Counted from the first letter of the stretch, positions 33,177 to 43,126 are shown. The stretch is 64,000 nucleotides of DNA from CAWCDJ01 sp963796485 (GCA_963796485.1 CAWCLV010000012.1:1-64000), one strand, 5' to 3'. Notes: generated by a model from the sequence alone, not told the origin. A program made the numbers and translations.

Positions 33177-36002
33177 AGCGCCTGTCGTTCCTTGCGGCGG
33201 CAATCCTGTTTGCCGTGGGCCTGGCCGCATTACGGGCCGCGCCGAAGAAGCCTGTGTACGTGGGAGCGCGCGTGTGTGCGGGCTGCCATACCGGCGCGCA
33301 GATCGGCGGCCAGTACAGTAAATGGCTGCACTCGAAGCACAGCCAGGCGTACGCCGTGCTTTCCAAGCCGGAGGGGCTCGAGATGTCGAAGCTCAGCGGC
33401 CTGCGTACCCTGCCCCAGGATTCGGCGATCTGCCTCGGCTGCCACGCCACCGGCTGGAACGCCGAAGAGTGGGAAAAGGATGACGGTTTTCACATCGAAG
33501 ACGGCGTTCAATGCGAGGGCTGCCACGGCGCCGGCAGCGAGTATGCTTCGCTCGAAGAAGATGAAAGACCGGCAGTCCGCCATGAATGCCGGTTTGCGAA
33601 TGCCCGGCCAGGAATACTGCATCAACTGTCATATCGAAAAGGGTTCACACGTCGCGATTACCAAACGGCCGCCCGTAGACCTGAAGCAGGGTTGGAAACA
33701 ACTGCTTCATCCCTTGCCGCCGAATCCGGTCCCCGGTTCCATCGGCGATTTGCCGGCCGGCTCGAAAGACAAGGGGCCCAAATACGCGGGTGCGGCGGCG
33801 TGCGGCAAATGCCACCGCGGTCCCATGCCAGGAAACCAGTGGAGCGTCTGGAAGATGAGTGCGCACGCGGACGCGTGGGCCGTGCTGGGAACCGCAAAAG
33901 GCAAGGAGATCGCGGCCGGAAAGGGCATCGCCGATCCCCAACACAGTGCGGATTGCTTGAAGTGCCACACCACCTCCCAAAGCGCTGCGCATCTGGCCGG
34001 CTTCACTCCCGACGAGGGCGTAGGCTGCGAAGCCTGTCACGGTCCGGGCAGCGACTACATGCTGGAAGCGGTCATGCGCGATGCGCGTTCCGCCAAGGAG
34101 GCTGGACTTCAGATTCCAACCAGGGAAACGTGCACCCGGTGTCACCAGACGAAGGGATTCGATGTGGACGCCGCAATCAAGAAGATCGCCCATCCGACGA
34201 AACTTCCCCCGGTGGGCCGGGGCCCGCAATACAAGACGCCCCTCCGCATGGCCCTGCGGCCCGATGGCCGTGAGATCTACGTCACCTGCGAGGCGTCCGG
34301 CAGCGTGATCGTCGTCGATCCGGCCAGGCGTGCAAAGGTGGCCGAAATAGCCGTCGGCGGCGATCCAACGGGAGTAGCGTTCACGCCGGACGGCCGGCGT
34401 GCGTTCGTAAGCAATCGCCTCGATGACACGGTCTCGGTCATCGACACGGCCGCGCGAAAAGTGATCGCCACTCTGAAAACCGGCAACGAGCCGCACGGTG
34501 TGCTCGCGGGTCCGGCGGGCAAACTGCTTTACGTGCTGAACACCTCTTCGAACGATATCTCGGTGTTCGACATCGAACGGCTGAAGTGGGTCAAGAACCT
34601 GAGCGCCGGCAACGGCCCATGGTCGCTCGCCCTTTCGCCCGATTCCCGGGAAATTCTTGTAACCAACATGAAGTCGAAGTTCGCGCCCCTCCGGCAGCCG
34701 TTCGAGTCGGAAGTGACGGGTATCGAGACCGGGCGGGCTACGGTGGACACTCGGGAAATGGTGCCGGGCGCGAACCTCATGATGGGCGTCTCGTGGCATC
34801 CGAGCGGCAGCTTTGCCGTCGCCACTCTAAACCGCACGAAGAGCGCGCTCCCCATGACGCGGCTCCTGCAAGGCTGGACGATCACGAACGGGCTGGCGGT
34901 GATCTGGCGCGACGGAAAGGTGGACCAGGTACTCCTTGACGAGCCCGACATGGGCTTTGCGGATGCCAGCGATATCGCGTGCACACCCGACGGCCGCTTC
35001 GCCCTCGTTACCAGCGCCGGAACGGACCGCGTGGCCGTAGTGGACATCTCAAAACTGCTCTCCGTCATCCGGCAGGCGCCCGAGTACGAGCGAAAGCACG
35101 TTCTGCCGAACCACCTGGGCTACCCGACCGAGTTCATCGTCAAGCATATTCCCACCGGCAAGAACCCCCGCGCCATTCTCGTCATGCCCGACAACAGGCG
35201 CGCTTTCGTCGCCAATTCACTCGACGACACTCTCGGCGTGATCGACCTCGCCCGGATGGAGATGACCGGCACGGTGGATCTCGGCGGCGCGAAAACCGTT
35301 ACGAAGCAGCGCTGGGGCGAGCAATTGTTCCACAACGCGTTTGTGACGTTCCATAGACAGTTCTCCTGTAACTCCTGCCACCCGGACGGTCACGTTGACG
35401 GAATGACCTACGACATCGAAGCCGACGGAATCGGAATCGAACCCGTAGACAACCGGACCCTGAGAGGAATACTCGACACCGCGCCTTTCAAATGGGAGGG
35501 CACGAACCCGAGCCTGACGCGCCAGTGCGGCGCACGCCTGGCCGTGTTCTTCACACGCCTGGCTCCGTTCACGCCGGAGCAACTCGCAGCCGTCGACTAC
35601 TACGTCACCACCATTCCGCGTCCGCCCAACCGCTTCCGCCCGCTCGGCGCTACCCTGAGCCCGGCGCAGCGCAGGGGCAGGGATGTTTTCGAGCGCACGG
35701 CCACCAACGACGAACGCACGATCGCGGTGAATAACCGGTGCATCACCTGCCACTTTCCGCCCTATTACACCGATCGGAAGCGGCACGATGTCGGGACGAA
35801 GATGCCGTTCGACCGCACAGGAGACTTCGATGTGCCGCACCTCAATAACATCTACGACTCGGCTCCCTACCTGCACAACGGCATGGCTGCCAGCCTGGAA
35901 GAAATCTGGACCGTCTATAACCCCGACGACCGGCACGGGGTGACCAACGATATGACTAAGGACCAGCTCAACGATCTGATCGAGTTTCTAAAAACGCTCT
36001 GA
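33173..36002 (+). CDS. Ten-CXXCH cytochrome c / YVTN beta-propeller / di-heme peroxidase-like fusion, one frameshift
   Basis: If one extra base near 33561 is removed, this is about 942 residues. After a signal peptide the first 330 residues hold eight CXXCH motifs (CAGCH, CLGCH, CEGCH, CINCH, CGKCH, CLKCH, CEACH, CTRCH) in a cytochrome-c554-like arrangement. A YVTN propeller follows (TPDGRRAFVSNRLDDTVSVI, GKLLYVLNTSSNDISVFDI and others). The C-terminal part resembles MauG/di-heme peroxidase modules with CNSCHPDGHVDG and CITCHFPPYYTD. The break separates frame 2 (to CEGCHGAGSEYASL) from frame 3 (KMKDRQSAMNAGLRMPGQEY). The ATG overlaps the CRTAC1 stop. It is probably a periplasmic redox enzyme or electron hub; the substrate is unknown. 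Confidence 0.85.
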
Positions 36003-36018
36003 GCGGCGAGGAGAAGAA

Positions 36019-37176
36019 ATGAGGATCCCTGCTTCAATTTGTCTGGCGGTCGTCCTGTCCGGCCTGCTTTCCGCGGCGGAGGCTCCGAAGTTGCCGTACG
36101 TCTATACCAGGTGGAAACAGTTCACGGTGGCCGACGGATTGCCGAACGACCACGTTTTCGCCGTGAAGGCCGACGGACCCCGCGTCTGGATCGGCACCGA
36201 GAACGGCCTCGCAATGCTGGACAAGCGCACGGGGAAGATCAAAAGCTGGACCGAGAAGGACGGGCTGCCGTGGCGGGTGATCACCGCGATCGACGTGGAT
36301 AAGAAGACCGGAGATGTGTGGCTGGGGCTGTTCGGAGGCGGTCTGGCGCGTTTCAGCGGCGGCCGGTTCGACCACTGGCATCAGTTGAACAGCGGGCTGG
36401 TGAACGACGTGGTCTACGGTGTCGCGGTGCAGGACGAATACGTCTGGGCGGCGACAACCGCGGGCGCAAGCCGCTTCAACACGGTGACCGGCGAGTGGAC
36501 CATCTTCACCGAGAAGAACTCCCCCATGGAAGAGATCTGGAACTATAACGTGGCCGTGGGCAACGGGAAGATTTATCTGGCAGTGTGGGGCAGCGGCATG
36601 CTCGAGTACGACCTCGCCACCGGAAGGTGGAAGGACTACCTCGATCCCGATGGCGAGATGGAAATCGACCTCTATCGCGACGACGGCATAGTCCATGTGA
36701 TCGTCACGGCGGCGAGCCCGGCGGACAACGTCGTCTGGGTCTCGAGCTACTTCGGCGCGTGCCGGTACGATGGCAGGCACTGGCGTGGATACTACAACCA
36801 GGACTCCGGCCTCGCCAGCGACTTCATCAACAACGCCAAAGCGCGCAGCGCGGACGAAGCCTGGTTCGCGACCGACAAGGGCGCCAGCGTGATTACGGAT
36901 TTCGCAACCAACACCTGGGTCACGTACACGAGCGATGCCCAAGGCAAAGCGGGCGAGGCGGTTGTGATGCGGGATCGCGACGTGATCGAAACCGTCAAAC
37001 TGCCGGTCAGCGTTCCTCACAACTTCGTCATCAATTGCGATATCGATGGGAACGACGTCTGGGTGGCCACATCGAAGGGCCTCGCCTGGGGCATCGGCGA
37101 TGGTTACTATCCCGGGCTGAAGGAACGGCCGAGGGCCTTGTCCCAGGCCGCTGCGGCGAAAGGAGGCTCAAAGTGA
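36019..37176 (+). CDS. Stand-alone two-component-regulator-type propeller protein
   Basis: The protein has 385 residues, with a signal peptide at 1-20. It is built of Reg_prop-type blades like those in periplasmic sensors of hybrid two-component systems: WKQFTVADGLPNDHVFAVKA, VWIGTENGLAMLDKRTGKIK, VWLGLFGGGLARFSGGRFDH, VWAATTAGASRFNTVTGEW, VWVSSYFGACRYDGRHW and VWVATSKGLAWG. Unlike those sensors it has no membrane helix, kinase or regulator domain; it ends after the propeller. It is 16 bp after the cytochrome fusion and overlaps the next gene (GTGA), so it is part of the same unit. It probably binds a ligand or a partner protein. Confidence 0.82.
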   Translation: MRIPASICLAVVLSGLLSAAEAPKLPYVYTRWKQFTVADGLPNDHVFAVKADGPRVWIGTENGLAMLDKRTGKIKSWTEKDGLPWRVITAIDVDKKTGDVWLGLFGGGLARFSGGRFDHWHQLNSGLVNDVVYGVAVQDEYVWAATTAGASRFNTVTGEWTIFTEKNSPMEEIWNYNVAVGNGKIYLAVWGSGMLEYDLATGRWKDYLDPDGEMEIDLYRDDGIVHVIVTAASPADNVVWVSSYFGACRYDGRHWRGYYNQDSGLASDFINNAKARSADEAWFATDKGASVITDFATNTWVTYTSDAQGKAGEAVVMRDRDVIETVKLPVSVPHNFVINCDIDGNDVWVATSKGLAWGIGDGYYPGLKERPRALSQAAAAKGGSK

Positions 37177-38687
37177 AGCCATTCGCCCTGCTCTCGGCGA
37201 CCGTATTACTGGCGGTCGGGATGGCCGGCGGCCAAGCCTCCAGGCCCAGCGTGAAAGCGGCCGCGGAGGCGATGCCGCCGGAGTTGAAAGCCCTCATCGA
37301 CGACGACACCGCCGAAGTCCTCCGCCGCATCAGTAATTTAAAGCCCAATGAAGTGCCAAACCTGCGGCTTCGGGAGGACACCAACTACGCCCACACCTCC
37401 GTGGACTACGAACCTTATGGCGCTATCAAGCCATATAAAGAGTTCTTCCTCACGCAGATGGAGTACACCGGTCCGGGCCGCACGATTCCGGAGCCCGGCC
37501 CGGATCTGAAGACCGTCAAAATCGGATTCATCGGACCGATCATGTCCACGGTCTCGGTCGCCACCGGCGGAAAGAGTCACGAGGAAGCGCTCGGAATCAA
37601 GATGCTCGAGGGAGCCAAACTCGCCATCGAGCAAGGGAATGCGCGCGGCGGATATTTCCGGCGCCACATTCCATTCGAACTCGATGTCCGCAATGACAAC
37701 GGCTTATGGGGCGCGTCCGGCAACGAGATCGTCACCATGGCTTACAAGAATGACGATTGGGCCATCCTCGGCACCATCGACGGCGCAAACAGCCACATCG
37801 CGATACGCGTCGCGCTGAAGGCCGAAGTCGTAGTGATGAATACCGGCGATACGGACCCGACCTTCATCGAGACGAACATTCCATGGGTGATGCGGTGTAT
37901 CGGAGACGACCGCCAGATGGAGTACCTGCTCATGGACTACTTGCTCCACAAGATGAACTACAAGCGGATTGCGATCATCCGGTCGAGCAACCGCTACGGC
38001 CGTTTTGGCGTCCGCGAAATTGTGGATGCCGCGCGGCGGCATCAGCGGCCGGTGCTCGTCGAAATGGCGTACCGGGTGGGCTCGGAAGATTTCAGCCTGC
38101 AGTTACAGCGAATCAAGGAAGTCAATCCGGATGTCATTGTTCATTGGGGGGACGCCCAGGAGAGCGCGCTCATTCTCAACCAACTGCGGAAGATGGGGAT
38201 GAACCAGCCCTACATCGCGAGCGACCGCTCGGTATCGCCTGAGTTCGTCAAGGTTGCCGGGCCGAACGCCGAAGGCGTAGTCTGCGGCTATCCCTGGAAC
38301 CCGGAGCGCAAAGACCCCAAGCTCGACGCGTTCCGCGAGGCTTTTCGCAAGCGCTTCAACGACGAGCCCGACACGTACGCGGCACATGCCTACGACGGAA
38401 TCAATATGCTCATTTGGGCGACCCAGGTAGCCGGACTGAACCGCGCCAGGATCCGCGACGTGCTGGCGTACCGCTCACAGCCCTGGCCCGGAGTCACCGG
38501 CGATATCCCGCTCGGCGCCGCGCTTGAAGATCTCGGCGAAGTGTTCCTGGCCCAGTACCAGAACGGCGAATGGCACTACCGCTCGCGCGAGGATCTGGAA
38601 CTGCCCCCCGGTTACATTCCGGCGCGGGACCGCGTGAACCGCGCCACCGGCTCCATCGATCCCATGAAACCGCAGCCGCAGAACTGA
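37173..38687 (+). CDS. Leu/Ile/Val-type periplasmic solute-binding protein, larger copy
   Basis: The protein has 504 residues, with a signal peptide at 1-22. An unusual 90-residue N-terminal extension (NLKPNEVPNLRLREDTNYAH ... YTGPGRTIPEPGPDLK) precedes the type I periplasmic-binding fold: VKIGFIGPIMSTVSVATGG, GAKLAIEQGNARGGY, NDDWAILGTIDGANSHIAIR, YKRIAIIRSSNRYGRFGV and AAHAYDGINMLIWATQVAG. It would bind a small ligand in the periplasm. No ABC permease or ATPase is encoded in this operon, so it may serve sensing or delivery to the cytochrome/propeller proteins instead of uptake. It has a GTG start, AAAGGAGG 7 nt upstream, and overlaps the propeller stop. Confidence 0.87.
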   Translation: MKPFALLSATVLLAVGMAGGQASRPSVKAAAEAMPPELKALIDDDTAEVLRRISNLKPNEVPNLRLREDTNYAHTSVDYEPYGAIKPYKEFFLTQMEYTGPGRTIPEPGPDLKTVKIGFIGPIMSTVSVATGGKSHEEALGIKMLEGAKLAIEQGNARGGYFRRHIPFELDVRNDNGLWGASGNEIVTMAYKNDDWAILGTIDGANSHIAIRVALKAEVVVMNTGDTDPTFIETNIPWVMRCIGDDRQMEYLLMDYLLHKMNYKRIAIIRSSNRYGRFGVREIVDAARRHQRPVLVEMAYRVGSEDFSLQLQRIKEVNPDVIVHWGDAQESALILNQLRKMGMNQPYIASDRSVSPEFVKVAGPNAEGVVCGYPWNPERKDPKLDAFREAFRKRFNDEPDTYAAHAYDGINMLIWATQVAGLNRARIRDVLAYRSQPWPGVTGDIPLGAALEDLGEVFLAQYQNGEWHYRSREDLELPPGYIPARDRVNRATGSIDPMKPQPQN

Positions 38688-38693
38688 GACACT

Positions 38694-39857
38694 ATGGCCC
38701 GGCGTCTGCTCCAACGCGTGGCGGCTCTCGCGGCTGGCATCTGCATCGTCCTTGCCGGGCTTGCGCAACAGAACCCCGCACCAAAGCCGTATCGCGATTC
38801 CCGCGGCACCCCGCTGGCGTATAACGGACCGGGGCGGGACGATCCGGACCCGGTCGGCCTCTCCGAGGTACGGATCGGCTATTTTGGACCGGCGGACGGC
38901 TCGGATCCCGATGGCGGGCAGATGTGGCAGGGCGCCAGCATGGCGATCGAAGAAGCCAATCTGCAAGGCGGCTACCGCGGCCTGCCGTTCCGGCTGGTTC
39001 CGGCGTGGTCGGAAAATCCGTGGGCCGGCGGTGTCGCGAATCTCGTGCGGATCACCTACACCGACGGAGTTTGGGCGATCCTCGGCGGAATCGATGGCGC
39101 TACCACGCACCTTGCGGAACAAGTGGTGGCTAAGGCGCAAGTGGTCCTGGTCGATCCCGCAGCCACCGACAGGAGCATTCATAGCGCCGGCGTGCCATGG
39201 ATGTTTTCCTGTGCCCCGGGAGATCACCTCCTAACCGCTGTAATCAGCCGGGAATTGCGCAACCTGGCGAAGAGCTTCGTGCTTGTCTCTGCTATCGATC
39301 ACGATTCGAGGGCCTTCGAAGCGCAACTCGAGTCAGCCCTCGCGCATGACCAACTCGTCCCGCTGCTGCATCTGGAGTGCGCCCGTGGTGCGGAAAACCC
39401 AGCCCGAATCGCTCGGGATGCGGTTAGGGCCGCGCCGGAGGCAGTCGTTGTTACGGCCCCGGCTCGCGAGAGCGCGGATCTCGTAAGGGCGCTCCGCGAG
39501 GCCGGCTTTCGAGGCACCCTGCTGAGCGCTCCCTGGATCGCCCGCGCGACGGCGGAAACGTCCATCGAGGGAGTGCTGTATCCCGCGTTCGGCGACGTGT
39601 CTCCTGAGTTCCGGGCGAAGTTCCGCGCCAGGTGGGGGCGCCGCCCGGACTATACGGCAGCCTACGCCTACGATGCGGCGAACATCGTGGCCGCCGCCAT
39701 TCGCAAGGCGGGTCTGAATCGCCCGAGGGTCCGCGAAGCGGTACGCGCGCTTTCGCCATATCACGGCGTCACGGGAACCATTGAATGGGATCCGCAGGGC
39801 CAGAGCCAGGCAGCCCCCAAACTGCGCGCAATCGGCCCCGCCCGAAAAGTCGAATAG
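38694..39857 (+). CDS. Leu/Ile/Val-type periplasmic solute-binding protein, smaller copy
   Basis: The protein has 387 residues, with a signal peptide at 1-24. It is a paralogue of the preceding gene: VRIGYFGPADGSDPDGGQMW, GASMAIEEANLQGGY, DGVWAILGGIDGATTHLAEQ, FVLVSAIDHDSRAF and AYAYDAANIVAAAIRKAGLN. Both copies carry a Y-x-GPGR-x-x-P pre-sequence (here LAYNGPGRDDPDP), which points to duplication. It is 6 bp downstream and the last gene of the operon. A short hairpin without T-tract (39857-39873) follows the stop. No transport partner is nearby, as noted for the other copy. Confidence 0.87.
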   Translation: MARRLLQRVAALAAGICIVLAGLAQQNPAPKPYRDSRGTPLAYNGPGRDDPDPVGLSEVRIGYFGPADGSDPDGGQMWQGASMAIEEANLQGGYRGLPFRLVPAWSENPWAGGVANLVRITYTDGVWAILGGIDGATTHLAEQVVAKAQVVLVDPAATDRSIHSAGVPWMFSCAPGDHLLTAVISRELRNLAKSFVLVSAIDHDSRAFEAQLESALAHDQLVPLLHLECARGAENPARIARDAVRAAPEAVVVTAPARESADLVRALREAGFRGTLLSAPWIARATAETSIEGVLYPAFGDVSPEFRAKFRARWGRRPDYTAAYAYDAANIVAAAIRKAGLNRPRVREAVRALSPYHGVTGTIEWDPQGQSQAAPKLRAIGPARKVE

Positions 39858-40070
39858 CCGGACCTGATCCGGCCGCCAAGGCCCACTCCGATTGACAGTC
39901 ACCGCTCCTACTTCGGCCCCGGGGGCGCTCAAATCCCAGTCGGGACGGATCTCTTTCATCACGGCGCGCAGGTCGTGCCAGAGCCATGCAGTCAGCCAGT
40001 TCGCCTCGCCCTGCGCACCGCGCGCTATGCCAGCGGCCTGGACGGCGGATTCGGCCGGAGATGCCGGATC

Positions 40071-42749
40071 TCAATCCTGCCGCAGCGCATCCGCCGGCTT
40101 GAGCGCCGACGCCCGGAGCGCGGGAATCGCCACCGCCACCAAGGCACCCGCGAACAGGGTTCCTAGCGCCAGCGCCAGCGATCCCGGGTCCAGGGGCTTT
40201 GCCTGTGAGAGTTCTTTCTGTACGTACTTCGCCCCTGCCCACACCACCGGCACCCCCATCGCCATCCCCAGCGCGGCCACCGCCAGACCTTCGCGCACCA
40301 CCATCGAAACCACGTCCTTCGGCAATGCCCCCAGCGCCAGACGGATTCCGATCTCGCTCCGCCGCCGCGAGGTCCGGAAAGCGATCACGCCATAGAGCCC
40401 TACCACCGAGAGCACCAATGCCAGCGTCCCGAAGCCGTTGCATAACGTGGCAAACATCCGCTCCCGCTGCAGGCCCTTCGAGATTTGCTCTTCCATGGTC
40501 ACCGTGTCCACCATCGGAAGGGTGCGATCGATCTCCCTCATCGTCTGCCGGATCGCCGGCAGCACCGCGTTCGGGGGAAGGGTCGTGCGCAATACCACCG
40601 TCGCCTCCGGACGGTCTTTTTCGAACGGCAGCCACACCGCGTAGGGCCTGTCTTTCATTGAGGTGGCCGCTATCGCCGGTGCAATCCCCACCACCTCGAA
40701 GACCTGCGGCTTCACCCCCGGGGGAACGTCCGAAAACTCCAACCGCCCCCCTAACACGTCCGGCCCGCCCAATTTGCGCGCCAGGTCCTCGCTGATCACC
40801 GCCACTTTCGCATCGCTCGCGATGTCGGCTGCGGTCAGGTTCCGCCCCGCCACGAACCGCGAAGTGTAGAGCGGCAGATACGTCGGCGTAATGCCGTTGA
40901 TGGAGGCGTTGTACGACTCCGTTTGGCCGGCCATCCGCACGCTCTCCCACCACCCGCCGATATTCATAGGCCGGACCGCCGCCAGCCCCACTCCGGCTAC
41001 CCCCGGCGTAGCCGCCAGACGCTGCTCCAGGGCGGAATAAAATTGCGGCAGCTTGGCCTTTTCGTAGCCCGACGTGCCCGGCCTAGTCTCGAAAAGCACC
41101 AGGTTGCGCCGGTCGAAGCCCGGATCGGCCGATTCGATGGCGGTCAGGTTCCTCGTGAACACGATCGCCGTCATCACCAGCACCACCGAGAGCGCCATCT
41201 GCGCCATCACGAACAGCTTGCCCGTGTTCCATCGGTGCCGCGGTCCCTGTCCCACACTGCCAGGCCCCTGCTTGAGCCACGCCGCGTTCGAGAGCCGGGA
41301 TGCCTGCCACGCCGGAAACAATCCGAACACGGCCAGCGCTACTGCCGTGATCCCGCCCGCCATCGACAGAATTCGCCAATCCAGCGACACCGCAATCGGA
41401 AAGCTTTCGCGTCCGGCCAGGAACTGGCCCAGCAGGTTCGCCGTCGCATAGCCGACCAGGATGCTCGCCGAGCCGCCAAGCACCGCCAGCAGCGCGCTCT
41501 CCGTGAGAAATTGCCGCATCAGCCGCCCCTGGCTGCAGCCCAGCGAGACGCGCATCGCCACTTCCTTCTGCCGCGCCACCGCCCGCGCCAGCAGCAGGTT
41601 CGCGATATTCGTGCAGGCGATCACCAGCAGCAATCCGACCAGGCCGCCCAATACCAGCAGCGGGTTGCGAAATTCGCGGCGCAGGAAGCCCATACCCCGC
41701 GCGCCTTCATCCAGGCGGATCTTCGGCGCCTTTGCCGCGTCCTTCGGCTGTGCCGCCCAGGTGGTAGGGAACACCGTTTCGAGCACCGCCTGCAACTGCG
41801 CGTCCGTCACGCCCGCCGCGCGGCGCGCAATCAACTGCAAGCCCCAGTACCGGTCATCTTCCAGCCGCGGCTGCCCGCCATCCGTTGGCACCTGGTGCAG
41901 GGGGCAATAGATCTCGGTCGAGTCCCCGGGAGAGAGCCCGTAAAACTCCGGTTCGAGCACGCCGGCGATCACGTAGGGTTTGTTGTTGATGTTCACCGTC
42001 CGCCCTACCGCGCCGGGGTCCGAACCCAGGGCCCGCACCCAGAACCGGTGCGACACCACCACGGCCGCAGTCGCGGCGTAGCTGTCGTCACCGTCCGATA
42101 GCAGCCGCCCGATTTGTGGCCGCAGGCGCAGCGTCGAAAGGAATTCTCCGCTCACGGGCCTCTGCTGCGCCACCGTCGAGCGTCCGGCAAAACTCACGCT
42201 CACCTGGTTGGGATACTGAAACGCCGCCAGCCGTGCGCGGCCCGAAACGGCCGTCCGCAGTCCCTGAAAACTGCGGTATGAAAAGAAGTCGGCGACGCGG
42301 AACGAGTCCTCGCGCCGCATGCTCCCGGATGCGCGGTCCGCGATTTCTTGCGGGAATCCCTGCCCCTGCCAGTTGACCAGCGTAAGCTGCTGCGGCTCCG
42401 GAACCGGCAGATCCCGCCACAGCACCAGGTCCGTAAGCGAAACGATCGCCGTATTGGCGCCGATCGCCAGGGCCAGCGACAGCACCGCCGCTACCGTGAT
42501 TACCGGCGTCCTTCGCATCATGCGGATGCCGAAGACGAGGTCCTGGCGCAGGCCGTTCATCCACGAGCCCCGGCGCTCCTCCCGGCAGCGCTCCTTTACC
42601 TGCGTGCTGCCGCCGAACTCCTTTCGCGCCAGTTGCAGCGCTTCCTCGCGCGAATGTCCCTGCCGTTCATATTCCGCGGCAAGATGGTGCAGATGATGCG
42701 CGATCTCGCGCTCCAGTTCGGTCTCCTTGCGGCTCCGGAAAAAGCTCAT
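40071..42749 (-). CDS. MacB-type ABC permease of the acidobacterial ADOP kind
   Basis: This 892-residue protein has an N-terminal cytoplasmic segment (ELEREIAHHLHHLAAEYERQ GH) ahead of two complete MacB_PCD-FtsX units, the duplicated layout of ADOP permeases. TM1 follows RRTPVITVAAVLSLALAIGA; the first FtsX unit is VLGGLVGLLLVIACTNIANL and the second LALVLSVVGLYGVIAFRTSR then RSEIGIRLALGA. No ATPase is encoded with it. Such permeases are expanded in Acidobacteriota and typically sit next to a PadR gene, as here (9 bp). Transport or mechanotransmission of a peptide or lipid is guessed from the MacB family; the true substrate is unknown. Confidence 0.92.
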   Translation of the reverse strand: MSFFRSRKETELEREIAHHLHHLAAEYERQGHSREEALQLARKEFGGSTQVKERCREERRGSWMNGLRQDLVFGIRMMRRTPVITVAAVLSLALAIGANTAIVSLTDLVLWRDLPVPEPQQLTLVNWQGQGFPQEIADRASGSMRREDSFRVADFFSYRSFQGLRTAVSGRARLAAFQYPNQVSVSFAGRSTVAQQRPVSGEFLSTLRLRPQIGRLLSDGDDSYAATAAVVVSHRFWVRALGSDPGAVGRTVNINNKPYVIAGVLEPEFYGLSPGDSTEIYCPLHQVPTDGGQPRLEDDRYWGLQLIARRAAGVTDAQLQAVLETVFPTTWAAQPKDAAKAPKIRLDEGARGMGFLRREFRNPLLVLGGLVGLLLVIACTNIANLLLARAVARQKEVAMRVSLGCSQGRLMRQFLTESALLAVLGGSASILVGYATANLLGQFLAGRESFPIAVSLDWRILSMAGGITAVALAVFGLFPAWQASRLSNAAWLKQGPGSVGQGPRHRWNTGKLFVMAQMALSVVLVMTAIVFTRNLTAIESADPGFDRRNLVLFETRPGTSGYEKAKLPQFYSALEQRLAATPGVAGVGLAAVRPMNIGGWWESVRMAGQTESYNASINGITPTYLPLYTSRFVAGRNLTAADIASDAKVAVISEDLARKLGGPDVLGGRLEFSDVPPGVKPQVFEVVGIAPAIAATSMKDRPYAVWLPFEKDRPEATVVLRTTLPPNAVLPAIRQTMREIDRTLPMVDTVTMEEQISKGLQRERMFATLCNGFGTLALVLSVVGLYGVIAFRTSRRRSEIGIRLALGALPKDVVSMVVREGLAVAALGMAMGVPVVWAGAKYVQKELSQAKPLDPGSLALALGTLFAGALVAVAIPALRASALKPADALRQD

Positions 42750-42758
42750 ATGCCCCCC

Positions 42759-43088
42759 TCACGACTCCAGGACCAGCGCCACCGCGCCTGCATAGCGTTC
42801 CCACTGCTTCACTTCGTCTTGCAGATGCTTCTTGCCGGCGGCCGTCAGGACGTAGAATTTCGCCATGGGCCCGTTGCCGGAGTCTTTCCACTCCGCTTTC
42901 AGAAGGCCCTTCCGCTCCAGCCGGTGCAGCGCCGGATAGAGAGATCCCTGCTGCACCTGCAAAATCTCCCTGGAAGTCACCAGAATCCTCTGCGCGATTC
43001 CGTACCCGTGAATCGGCCCCGGCGCCACAGTTTTCAGAATGAGCAGGTCGAGCGTGCCCTGAAGGAGATCGGTCCTCTTTGTCGCCAT
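42759..43088 (-). CDS. PadR-family transcriptional regulator
   Basis: The protein has 109 residues. The PadR winged helix is recognisable: LLQGTLDLLILKTVAPGPIH then GYGIAQRIL, LQVQQGSLYPALHRLERKGL and the wing FYVLTAAGKKHL. It has no long C-terminal domain, so it belongs to the short PadR class. It lies directly before the ADOP permease gene and two copies of a 13-bp site cover its own promoter, so autorepression and control of the permease are likely. The predicted mRNA start is only a few nt before the ATG. Confidence 0.94.
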   Translation of the reverse strand: MATKRTDLLQGTLDLLILKTVAPGPIHGYGIAQRILVTSREILQVQQGSLYPALHRLERKGLLKAEWKDSGNGPMAKFYVLTAAGKKHLQDEVKQWERYAGAVALVLES

Positions 43089-43126
43089 TCTACCTAGGAT
43101 GATAACCTATCTACCTAGGATGTCAA
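43089..43126 (-). promoter_or_regulatory. PadR promoter with two 13-bp operators
   Basis: On the minus strand TTGACA (43121-43126) and TATCAT (43099-43104), 16 nt apart, form a good promoter. The sequence CATCCTAGGTAGA occurs twice, at 43110-43122 (between -35 and -10) and 43089-43101 (from the -10 to the ATG). The copies are exactly 21 bp, two helical turns, apart, and each is centred on the palindrome CCTAGG. This is a strong candidate for the PadR binding site. Confidence 0.75.

Noticed and set aside
39333..40070. Minus-strand frame containing NWLTAWLWHDLRAVMKEIRP then DWDLS
   Set aside because: It looks protein-like between the permease end and the receptor gene, but it runs antisense into the receptor, has no good start and matches nothing I know.
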